Shown: positions 36,728 to 48,500 of the stretch, one piece after another
Layout: every line of letters begins with the position of its first letter
How positions within the stretch are numbered: position 1 is the first letter of the stretch
NCBI GenBank assembly: GCA_964036275.1
Contig: OZ038434.1
Coordinates: forward strand, 13,491,259-13,555,258
Reading direction: 5' to 3'
DNA length: 64,000 nt
DNA from: Litoditis marina
Lineage: Eukaryota > Nematoda > Chromadorea > Rhabditida > Rhabditidae
Position numbers and translations under genes: made by a program
The notes under the pieces: model-generated
Told to the model about the DNA's origin: nothing
Databases searched by the model: none
The model's input: the letters and a program-made list of their open reading frames with translations, nothing else

Positions 36728-39700
36728 CTCAGTCCGCGGAATTCGCTCTTATCCGGTTCAGCTGAAATGAAACGCTGATTACAATTACAAAAGGCAGGAC
36801 ACGGGAATACAATCTAATGTTTCTGATAGTTTCCAGGAGACCAGGGGCAACTGTGTATATGTTAAAGTATGCAAACTTAGAGATTTACCAATAGTTATCG
36901 TTCTATTCAATTCGAAATAACTACTGTCGCGGGTAGTAATCTCAACTGAACAGCCATTCGCGCTGTAAAACCCAACTTAAGCAGATAGGAGGGAGCTAGA
37001 TCTTTATACAAAGTAATCTAAATCATTCCCAGCTCCCAAACACACAGAAAATGACTAAAAACTATCCGTGCTTAGTACTTTGTCGGGCTTCAAGTAGAAG
37101 GTATATTAGTTATTAGAAGTGCCAGGGAAGATATGAAGGAGTTATAACATGTTATGGCTAATTGTACTGGCTTTGACTTCGTAATATCATTATTATTATC
37201 GCAAGACGCAAATAGACGGTTGTACGGATGGAAATAAAAAACTGCTCCGAAATTCCAAAATCATCTGACCATATATTATACGTAATACATAATGTTGCTC
37301 CAAACTGTGCCTTAGCAACTTTGTTATATCTCGGAGCCAAATAATTGAATACATCTAAAAACAGCTACTAACTCACACTCTGTCTGTTAAAGGTGATCGT
37401 CTTCTTGGCTAGGATTTCCAGCATTACCCCGTGATATCGCACAGCTTTTCTGAAAAATAAATAAATGTACGTTCCAATATCTATCTGAATATCTTTACCC
37501 TCCAGCTTTTTTAGTTTTACCCATAGTAGACGACTTTGTTACACACATGAATTGGTTGAAAATCAGTGACATTATGCCCCAGTATTTTCGGAAACGTTCG
37601 CATGAAAACGTTAAATAGCGTTCACGGGGCTGTGAGGTTATTCAGTGTTATACTTTGGTCGAAACTCAAAAATTATGTCTAACTGAAAATATGAATTTGA
37701 GACCTAAAAGTTCGATATTCTATTCAATAAATAAATATTTGACTCTTGTTTTCGTGATCAGCCACGTACGGGCGGAAGAGAAACAGCAACATTAACGGGA
37801 GGAGAACCGGTACTTTTTTTAGCTTCTACAAATTTACATGTTCATTAATTCCCGTTGCTATTTGTGGCAAACTATAAGCTGTACTCAGCGAAGCCACGAA
37901 GGGTATGTGACAGTATGAAGTAGAGTTAGCAATCGCTCCCAATGCAAATAAAAATGGGTTGAGAGCAAAGGGATTTCGAACTAGGGTGGAAATGAATTTC
38001 ATAAAATGTAACATAAGTACACCTTAATCTGCTATCTAAAACCTAGTGACACTTTTAATAGTCGTATAAAGAGAGGCAAAAACGGGCCGCTCGACGCTCA
38101 TTTTCTAAGACGCCCGAATGGAAATTGTCGCATTATTGGTTGAAAGAAAGCCCGTTATTTGGTATTGAGACGACGTTATTGAAGTATGATCTGTGAGCAT
38201 CACGAAAGACCAATGACTATACGAGATTAAGTTATTAACTGACCTTTATCTTCCACATTCCTTTCGGTCAGGAAACGCACCCACGAATAATCTTCCATCA
38301 GAAGTAGAGTCGTCCTTTCGAATAAACTGTAAAAACATTTTTAAGAGAACATTTGAAATAAACAAATAAGAATAAAAAAGAGTTGGAATAAATATAATAG
38401 ATCCAAATCAAACGCAAACACTACTATAACCCCTATTTCACAGGCAAATGTTACTATGCTTCACAAAGAGGCCCGTTCTTCTCTATTGAACCACATATGA
38501 TAGATGATTCATGATTTCAACCTTGAACTTTGCAAATTGATTAAGCGTCATCACACACCAGTAAGGTCCGACTAAGCCACAAAAAGTAATCCGTTTTTAG
38601 CTTCAAACACGTGAAAATCGATGATTTCGAACCAAAATTAGACAAATTATAACGTTTCCGCCAAAAAGTACACCGTTTTTCGAATTTTTCTGACTATTCG
38701 GACAATTTCACTGATGTATTACGTCATTGATTAAAGCTCTAATCATTTGGTAAATAAATGCTCACCTCTTAGAGACGAGTAACATTTCTTCAGGGCCCAC
38801 TCTACCTCGGCTAACTCCTCGGCGCAGTCTAAAACGACATAGATGAAATAAGAATTTATGAATTAATAAGAAAATTATATGCACTAATACGCAGTATGCG
38901 CAGTCTTCTCCGCTGTTTCTACACGCCACAGAAGGAGAGAGAAACCGAACCGCACACTATACTAAAAAATATATAATCAAGCAAGTTTTCAAGTGAGAAA
39001 AAAACGCGAATTTAATGGTTGTTTCGCTGTAATAAATTAGTATTCATGTTAACTACTCTTGATTCCGCGCACCAAGCTCTGATCAGAATCACTTTTCTAA
39101 TTTGAATTTGTTTACAACAATGAGAAAAAGTTTTACCAGAGAATAAGGTAGTGTAGAAACTAGCTCAGAGCTATGGCTGCTGAAATGAATATCAATGAGT
39201 CTAGAATAATACAGAAATGAAGCGCTTACCTCCATGAAGATGAATAAAACTTCGTCTGCCTTATTCAACTAGCCCAACTCTTCATCTTCTAACAGGAATT
39301 CAGGAATTCGGCATTCTGAAACGACATAATTCAAACCAATTTGAATTACTCAATGAAAAAAGCATTAGACACTCTGCTGTTTCAAAGCAGTCTTCTTCGA
39401 TGACATACACTTCTACATCTACAACATAATTTGTTCAAACAAAAACAAGTTCTCACTGCCTGTCTCACACTCAACATCTCATTTCACTAATGACGCGTAC
39501 CACAATTGAAATGTTCCTGAACTAGAGAAAAAGTATACATCAAAACAAGTGGACAGTTTGAGATCCTACTTGAAAAGAGAGTTCAGGATCTTCACTCTCC
39601 TGTCAAGATGGTGTCGTAACATGGAATTTTCTGAAACTTTTAAAGACTCAGACAAATCATTTTCATTTGATCGATAGCCCTTCTTTTCAACGAATTTCTA

Positions 39701-39833
39701 TCGAATTAGCAAGAACAATACATATACAGACCAACTAACCGTTATCAAGCTATATATTCCGTTCGATCAAGCGAAGAGAACAGAAAAAGACGCTCCAATG
39801 GAAGATACAAAGTGAGGGTGGGGACGACCACAT
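36728..39833 (-). other. Possible minus-strand spliced transcript, product unknown
   Basis: Several short segments carry good 3' and 5' splice sites on the minus strand: 39833-39740, 39315-39230, 38828-38766, 38326-38244, 37449-37377, and a terminal one from 36761. Segments 38828-38766 and 38326-38244 can be joined in one open frame (containing PEEMLLVSK, then LFERTTLLLMEDYSWVRFL). The two upstream segments contain stops in all frames, so they may be non-coding or alternative terminal exons. No family is recognised and no start codon is assigned. It could equally be a non-coding RNA or chance. Confidence 0.25.
38559..38713. mobile_element. CAGTAAGGTCCGACTA-family MITE, best copy
   Basis: 155 bp, from CAGTAAGGTCCGACTAAG to CTATTCGGACAATTTCACTG. 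The termini are imperfect inverted repeats. The interior carries 'aagtaatccgtttttag' and 'aagtacaccgtttttcg', related motifs seen in all copies. Confidence 0.8.
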
Positions 39834-40335
39834 CTGTAAGAACGGAAATCAAACAACGAATAGAAACCAAGAATATGAAATGACACGCGAGTCAATTCTC
39901 GACACACAGAACTATAAAAAGATAATGTGAATTAATTAGTGCAGGAATTACTGTTTATTCATTACAAGGAAGTCCAAGTCCATTTTAGAAAAATTCGAAA
40001 TCATCTACGGCTTTTTCGACACGGAATCGTAATACTTGGTGGATGATGGTAAATAGTGAAAAGTGATTCTAACGAAATATTATACCACACTATTTGAACA
40101 GTGAACTCTGTGGCCGTATTCACCAAGATCCCGGGAAGGTAAAAACACAACACAAGCGCCTAGATAAATTAAAATTGGGAATTGAACAACAAAGTTAATT
40201 TGTTAAAACAACGAAAGAAGTTAGGTTAACATTACGATGCGGCATATTTTTGGATGCGGTTTTAAATCATATTTTCTCGACTATATACTTGTTACTCACG
40301 TATGTAAACAACCTAAACAACCTAAACAAAACAAA

Positions 40336-41095
40336 TTCGAAGACGGGATCGTGTTAAATGAACAAAAAATACGGAAAAAACGAAATACAACCAAAAATAA
40401 ATGAAGAATTCATGAAAAGCGGGGGCCCAACGACTGTGAGATTTGTCTTCTGCTGTGCGCCGCTTAGACAGCTACTCTCAAATGGAGCAGCTACTGCTAC
40501 AAAAACCGGAAAATACTTATATACTCAAGTATAACTGTTCATTACAAACATACAAAAGTCGTAAAATATTTTTTCAAACCTGTAAACTAGAATCTACAAG
40601 TCACAGCTGTAAAAGAGAGAACAACTGTTGAATAATATGCCAAGTGTTATAGCACCTAGAGTAACAAGTAAGGACCAAAACTGCAAATCATTGTGTACAA
40701 AACCAGAATCTCTATAGTTGACTACGTTGAGTTAACATCTGTGATTTGTATATTATAGTTTACAGGTTTGAAAAAATATTTTACGACTTTTGTATGTTTG
40801 TAATGAACAGTTATACTTGAGTATATAAGTATTTTCCGGTTTTTGTAGCAGTAGCTGCTCCATTTGAGAGTAGCTGTCTAAGCGGCGCACAGCAGAAGAC
40901 AAATCTCACAGTCGTTGGGCCCCCACTTTTCATGAATTTTTCTCTTTTTGTACACATGCCGTAGGTATGTGGTTTGATCTGTACGGTGCAGATAAAATTG
41001 TTTTCTTAATGAATGACTTGTTCGAAGACGGGATCGTGTTAAATGAACAAAAAATACGGAAAAAACGAAATACAACCAAAAATAAATGAAGAATT
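40336..41095. mobile_element. Large foldback bracketed by 75-bp perfect direct repeats
   Basis: The 75-bp segment 40336-40410 is repeated without a mismatch at 41021-41095. Between the copies lies an inverted repeat with ~200-bp arms: 40407-40608 against 40739-40938. The inner ~180 bp (40411-40589 against 40756-40936) is almost perfect, with a single mismatch noticed near the outer edge; the spacer is ~130 bp. There is no coding sequence apart from chance frames within the arms. The structure could be a foldback transposon with long terminal direct repeats, a rearrangement, or an assembly artefact. Confidence 0.9.
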
Positions 41096-41400
41096 TGAAA
41101 ATTGTAAATTTATAAGTGCCCCACAGTAACCCGACGTCTCATCCAAAATACGCCTGCGTATCACGCTCTAGGCCTGACGGCACACAGAAAAACCGTCGCG
41201 TCGGTAAAACTGATTCTACAAAACAGTAATTGTTTTTTTTACATACAACGAAATTCCGTTTCGGATTGTGTCTACAAATCAACTAAGAACAGAACAAAAA
41301 TCTCAACGAAGTAAAAAAACGAGCCCCAAAACTATTTAACAAATGAAAGTAAATGGGAGGCACAAGTTGTAGGGAAAATATCAGTGAAAAATGTCACTCA

Positions 41401-41436
41401 GAAAAGGGAGGGGGGGGGGGGGGGGGGGGGGGGGGT
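41401..41436. repeat. Poly-G tract
   Basis: A G run of about 25-30 bases. Similar homopolymer G or C runs occur at 1218-1229, 4394-4411, 9740-9762, 10982-10998, 11391-11413 and 61029-61042. Confidence 0.85.
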
Positions 41437-41522
41437 GAAAATCAAAATCCTGGAAAACTTAAGCAATCCTCCAACATATGATGTTGTAAGCATATCCCTA
41501 CGTGTATGGAAATTCATATAGA

Positions 41523-41708
41523 GTCGTCGCCAACGGAAAGACGGGTGGGTACTGTAGATCTTAATTTTTGCTGTGTACAGACACACGTCTTCGATTCGAA
41601 AGGTCATCGGTCATGTGCTCGAGTTGCGCAGGTGTTTACTCTAAGCTCCGAAAACTTCGCTCGCAGGTTCGATTCCGGCGAACATTTATAAACTTGGCAC
41701 TCCCTATA
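41523..41708 (+). mobile_element. tRNA-derived SINE, copy 1
   Basis: It shares with 55436-55618 the leader GTCGTCGCCAACGGAA, 'gctgtgtac', a B-box GGTTCGATTCCGGCGA (B box 41666-41676) and the tail 'atttataa(a/g)(c/t)ttggcac'. The A-box region is degraded here. Confidence 0.75.
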
Positions 41709-41814
41709 GCACCTCTTTTGCATGTATTACTCAAACAATCATGATGAGACATAATGCAAAAATCCTGGAACTCCTCAGGGTGTCAACAAGTATCGTTTAG
41801 CGCCAGCTTTCTAG

Positions 41815-41985
41815 CGAACTGTTCCAGCACCTCCAGGTGAACCGTTCCAGCACCATATCGATCACTATTGTGTGCGGAAACGGTTCATTTTTTGAGAATT
41901 TTTGGCATTTTGTGTTAGAACCTTTCCTCCCCGTGCCTGAGTATGTCATACTTATTTCTGTGCTGCAATTCTGAAAAAGGCTCAG
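41815..41985. repeat. Second GGTTCCA-type foldback copy
   Basis: 'gcgaactgttccagcacctc', 'gaaccgttccagcacc' and, further on, 'ggaaacggttcat' and 'tgtgttagaacc' give a diverged version of the element at 35797-35950. Confidence 0.55.
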
Positions 41986-42378
41986 CTGTTGACACCGCAT
42001 CCTTAACTGCAGTCTCCCTTTCTAGTACTCAGGGTGGTACGGTGAGTAGTTGAAGTTATATATTTTTGTGCTTGTAGTTTGTAGTATAAAATATAAAATA
42101 TATCTGTATTACTTGTTTTATTTGGAGAAGAACACAAACATTTTTCAAATCACAAATTAACATTCAGAGATATTTTGATGTCATTTGCCACACTATCATT
42201 GTGACCTAACGCAAACGTTCAAACCAATAATCAATTTTTGTTCTTTCCTAATTTTTCATTGTTGTGGTCCGATAAAACAAGTTCCATGTTATTGCATCGT
42301 TTTGGAAGTTTCGGCTACTTGCCGCACACTACCGAATACATAATTATTTCCACCTCTTTCCCCTGTTGCATAGTTTTT

Positions 42379-42427
42379 CGGAATAGGTGATAGGTCTTTT
42401 TTCAAGAGACCTATCACCTATTCCGGA
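42379..42427. repeat. Near-perfect short hairpin
   Basis: TCGGAATAGGTGATAGGTCT is mirrored by AGACCTATCACCTATTCCGG with only a few bases of loop, a stem of about 22 bp. It lies about 95 bp upstream of the 3' splice site of the first CAP coding exon. Confidence 0.85.
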
Positions 42428-42555
42428 AAATTTCATTGGAGAATTTTTCAAGGATATCATCCATTTCTCTGTATCAACATGTTTGTGAATATGATTTCAT
42501 CTACTTGATGACGAATTTTCAGCCCTCATCGACCGGGAGCTCACAATCGTTGAAC

Positions 42556-45500
42556 ATGGAGGATCTCGGAAAGCTGGTCAATCGTCTGGAGACGGTCACC
42601 TCCAAATTGGAGGCCCTCTCCGCCCAGAAGCCCCAACTGGCTCCCAAACCCACCCATCTGGCTGGATCATCCCCCGCTGGAGGTTCGGCAGGTTGGTATT
42701 TTCATCAGGAAATATATTGGATGCAAATTTTGACTGTGAGAGTACTGAATACTGATAGCTGAAATAGAGCATATATTGCATGTTTATAATGTATTGCATG
42801 TTAGCGTACCGCATCCTTATATTATGTGTGGACGTTAGTGGCAGAACTCAAACAGACTTTCAAACTGAACATTAATGCGGTCTGATTCTGTTGCGGTACT
42901 TGAAAAACAGTTTTGGGAATGGTACACAGTGAGAAAGGCAAAGGAAATGTGAGATATACACAATACACTACTATGCGAACGAAAAGTCAACACTACGGTT
43001 GGCAGTAATGGGCCAAGCGTATATAAATAACTACGGCTCTATGAAGTAAGTAAGGACCTCAACCAATGTTGTTCATCCCATCTACAACTCATTCTATTTC
43101 AACTAAGGTTTTGTTAATAGGTTAACATCAAATTAAAACAGCTGAAGTTAACACAGAAAATAATCTTTTGTTCTCATGGACTCTGCGCCAGAAAGTCATG
43201 AATCATTTGTTATGGTCATAAGGTCGTTGCCAGAAGACCAGTTCAAACCACGTGTTCTGACCTTTATTATTCGTCATTTTGTTTGGATAAGTTGCTTTTG
43301 GAGGCGCTGACTGTAGTCAGTGAAAGGAGAAGTGATGTGTTCGTCTTCCTCCGACTAATCTTAGTCATAATTGATTCCCGCGTCGCCCGCTTCTTCGTTG
43401 ACTAGGCATTGTCTGCCAATCATCTGTTCACAGTCTCTCTCCCCATGATGCCCATTAGAAAACGGATCAACTCGAAGGCCCACCTTCTGATCCGACTGCC
43501 CACACAGTGCGAACCGCCGTGTAAGTCGTAGTCTCGCAGCTCTTTCAAGTTGCAAGAGTTTGTAGTAGTGTTCAACACAGATTTACTTTGGCCTGGACAG
43601 CTATCGATGTGCCGTTTACTTGTAAAAGTGTGTTTCAGTTTATAACTGGGCTATTTTTTGCACTCAAATCTAGAGCAGCGGACATGACCATTAATTCGAT
43701 TCGGCAAGAATGGCAGTACAAATTGGTACGAGACCCACAACCTTTTGTTTGGTTGTACGTCGTTGGTGATTTCTTTGGTGGTGCAGCGAATGGAAGCCAG
43801 TTGCGCGCGGAGAGTGTCCTGTTGGCGTCCCTGTATTTGCGGTATTAATGTATTAGTCAGCTGTCGCTCCTTTTCTGTACACAGTCTTCACACGGGGCAC
43901 TACGCTTCTAGAGGCTTACCCCGACGGAAACATTGCTACGATGACACATGAGCAAGCCGGCACCTTGTCATGTACCTCGCATTTGGTCCCCAGGACATAT
44001 ATATCGACTGCCACTATTCGACTGAGGCTCACGGCTGTGTGTCCTGTATTGAAACGAGGTAGAGTGTTGTTTGAGTTTTGTACTGACTAATGTAGTTATA
44101 CTAGGCGTAGCAAAACCTCTCTCTTTCTATCTCACTCTCTCTCTCTCTCTCTGTGTTATCACATATTTTTAATTCACAATTAACGGTCTACCACCCATTA
44201 TTCATTTACAAACACAACTGTGAATCTCAATCAATTTTTTGTTCATGATCTAGAGCAAATTTTCTAAGCGTAGAACAATGGTATTTATTTGCACACGGTT
44301 GAAAGTGTCACCCATCTGACACCCCTCACACAACACCCGCAAACACAAATTGTTGAAGCACTATCAGCAGTCGTCTTGGAATATGACACCGACGCGGGTT
44401 TTGTGACCATTTTTCTTGCTCGGCATGCATGTGCTCAACGTTTTGTAGTATCTTTAGCGCACTCAACCACGAATATTATTGTGTGGTGATCCTTCTCTTT
44501 TCACTGCAATTGTTTCGAAACTCATTCAAAAACCTGAAAGTTAAATAGACTGTAAAACGAGCGAATTTTTAATTAGAATTTAGAATGTGAATCTATGCTA
44601 TTATTTACACAATCGTTACGTTTTTCTAGTTAGAAAAAATAGTAGTAGTAGTGTGGTAGTGAAAATGTCTGTGAACTAATTTAGTTCAAACTACGAAAAC
44701 TGGAACATGTGATTTGCATGACGAGTATGGGTTACTTCAAATCCGCTCAAATAAATCATTTGTTGTTCGTCCGAGTTTATAATCGGGTGTTTTTAAACTT
44801 AATTACACGAAAACGACGGCTTACTCGTTTATCATAATCGAGGTGCTGTACACTGCCCCGACTAACAACAGTTGCCTGACTCCTACGGCCATGCATAGCC
44901 AGTCGATATCTTACATCACATTGTACTAACCACATCTATTGATTCTCTATCACTGTTTAGTCTTTAATTTCCTCTGTTTCATGACATTTTATTAATACTA
45001 CTATTAGTTTTCTAATAGAAAACAAGCATAAATATTCTTTTTTACTCTTGTCGGCCATAGTTTTAGCTATTCGATCCTCGAAACATAGATTACATTGTTT
45101 CCCAACATAGAATTAGGTTTTATCTGCTATGTTGGTGATTTGTTTGATGTTATCTTCACCACTCATGGACAGAGAGTTTCTTCACAAATACAGATATTGC
45201 CCAAATAAGCGTTGGTTCAAACTCCTTCTCAGTAGTTTTTCGCTGCCATTCTCTCACATTTCACTCTAGATGAAATTTCAGTGACATTCAACGAAGACGA
45301 GTGATGTTCTGACTGCGATCCTATTCTCGAACCTTTTGTCTTTTCCTGTGATTTTTCTCACTTAGCTCCTATTTAAACATGGATTCGTTATACTACAATG
45401 CTCCTCGACCATTTAACAAATACCCTACTGGCTATCGACCTATGAATGGTGGTGGTGGTCCATCCCCGTTGCGTCAGTTTGGTAGCATGACGTCGCTGTC

Positions 45501-48500
45501 ACAATATCCTCAACCTGAATTATCGCCACCGACACTGCATAACAACAATAGCACGTCTTTTGTGTCCATTCCTGATACCAATTCAAACCATCGGCCCACA
45601 AATATTTCGTACCGTGCTGGAAGTATGGGACCCTACGGTGAACCCACGTTTCTGGGAAGCGGTTTCTCCTCTCGAGATCCTTCGCCGCCTAGATCGAACA
45701 ACCATGCCTATTCACAAGAGGTTCCCCGAAATATTGAGAACTCACCTTATGATCAGAGGTCACCGATGAATGGGAATGCGGGAGACGATTTTCTGACCAA
45801 GCTACGTCGTCAAAAAGAGGATATTGAGCGAGCATTCTCCAGACCGGAATATAACTACCCCGAGCCTGCACCTGTCCGCCGCGAACCAGCACAGCCTACG
45901 AACAACAGTTTCCAGCCTCATTTCAACGACGTACAGTCTTCCAATTCGTACTGGAATCCTGAGTCAAGTGCGCAGCTTCACAAAACAAGGTCTGACTCTC
46001 ATGTTGTTCGCGATCGTATTATTCCTGTATCGAGTAACGACAACAGGATGTTCAATAATTCTATGAATCGCTCAATGAATGTAGATAGTTCATATGGTAA
46101 TGCTCCCGTTGGAACTAATGGATCGCAGAAAAATGGATTCTTCCGAAGAAGCTTAGTCGAACCTAACTGGATGACAATACCACCGCCTCCGATAGACATT
46201 CAACCGAGGTCCAATGGGATAGCCCGTTCGGACGATCAGCGTGGCACTAGTTACATTGATAGAAATTCTTATTGTGAACCCTCCGACAACGGCTCTCACG
46301 TCATACCAATCAAGCTGGACAACGATAGGATATTAAAAATTTATCCGGATCAACCTGTTAACCGTGATCCACCCCGACAAGTGACGGCACCGCTGACTAT
46401 AAAAACTATGTCTCCTCCGTCATATTTAGAAAATCAACCATTTTCAAACTCAGTTCATCGGGAACGAGGACGTACGAATAGCTATTCCAGACGGGAAGAC
46501 GATTTCCAGCCAATGGCAGCGTATGAATCACGTAATTCGCATACCATGCCAATGTCACGACAGCGTCAAGCTTCACCACCTGTACCGGTACAGTCTTCGC
46601 ATGCCATGCGACAGAGTCAGATGTCACCACCTGTTGCAGATAGGGTACAATTCCAACAGCCACAAAACAATGGAAGGCACTACAATTCGTTCCAGAGAGA
46701 AGAGAGACCAAATGTTGATTTCTACGATGTGAAGCAGAACTTCCGTGAGGAATTACTTTCAGTTATTCCTCAGAAGACTAGACAAAGCCCGTTTGTTAAC
46801 CGCCCAGTACATCTGCGGGAAAATGAAGACGATGCTCTATTCAGCCCCGTTGCTTCGAAAGTATACCAAGGACACAACAGAATCAACGGCTTCATTCATG
46901 ACAAGCCCTCGGCTGGATCATTCCAACCGACCGTGAGAGGTCAGGTTGGCTCGCCGCCTGCTGTTAGCCGAGAAAGGTCTTTTGCCGTTGTTTCGAGGCC
47001 TCAAACACCTCCTGCCACTTTAGAACCTGCCCGCCAGTTCTCACCGCCCGCCGAACTGGCGCATGCGCGGGATTTCTCGCCTCCCAGCAGAACGCCGCAG
47101 TTTGGTCGTCGCGAGTTTTCGCCACTGGCATTCAGTCCGGAACGGAGGGTGTTCTCACCGGTGTCAAGTAATCTGTCCCCTACCGAATCTCTACCCACCA
47201 GTCGCAGTCAGATGTCACCCATCTCTTCTCTGTACGACAATGATAGCGAAACGGAAATGATGAAAATGTCTATGCGTGGTAGGAAACCGCATCACTTGTC
47301 ACCGCCTCCGCAGGGTATTCTTCTGAAAAACACCGATGCTCCACGACCCGCGAAAAAAGTAGTTTTCCAATGCGACCGCGACACGATGGATCGACTGATG
47401 CGTGATATGAGGAGTAAGTCGGCGTGGGTTGTGGTGGATGTACAATTTCCATGAAATTTGAAAGAAGTGAAGAAAATTTGAGCCTACAAGTAAAATGAAT
47501 TGCCGCGCAAATTCCGCACATTGCAGCATTAAAATACTTAATCAGACATGGAATAGTGTAAATGGTTGATAAAAGTGTTCGTAATGAAAAGGAGAACTTG
47601 GGTTATTTGATCAACATAAACAAAGAGATAAGTGTTACTTATCTGAAACTCTTAATTTCAGTGGTTCCTTCACCTGTGGATGCACCACCACACGTGCGTG
47701 ACTTCGATGCCGCCATTGAGGATTCCCTGGCGCAATTCGCATCCTTGTCCGATCAGATTGGAGGAGATGTCGTACTCATGGTTGGTTTGGTTTAGTTGTA
47801 CTTTTCGATCATGTGCTTGAATGTGTAGGGAAATCTATGCTGGGAATTGTTATACAAGAATCATGATAATAACTTTCAGCCGTTTAGATCAAAACTAAAC
47901 ATGTGTGAGCATTATTGCCAGCTCATAATAAAGATACCGCACGAGTAGCGCAATACGAGTATATTTTTTGAGATGAGCTCACCATTCCAGAAAGCCAAAG
48001 TGATGTCGACCTTTGATGCCCTCCGCTCGTTTTTGTGGTCCGCCGCCGGAAGAGTCGAAGCGTCGGGTGACGAAGTTCAGAAACTCGTGTCGCCAATTGT
48101 GAAGCAGTTGGAAGAAATCAATATATTCAAGGTTGGTTTAAAATAAGTATACAAGCAAGTGTTGTTTGATTTCTGGCCTTGGGTCCACGAGAAGAAAACG
48201 GCTTCTCTTTAAAAATTACTTTTTCAAAAGGTGCGCTAATTATATTCAAGCATATGCTATGATTTCTATTGAATTGTTATATTCAGGACTCGAAACGAAA
48301 TACCCCTCAGTTCAATCATTTGAGCGCTGTGGCTGAAGGAATTCCCGCCGTGGGATGGGTGCTGGTGGTGAGTTACAATTGTTTACTATTTAATCACTTT
48401 TTTATTCATGTGTATTTGATTACTGTCAATTTTCAAAATTGTTTTCGACTTTTACAGCAACACAAGTGGTATGTTTGCCTTTACCCCAACTAGGTAGTAT

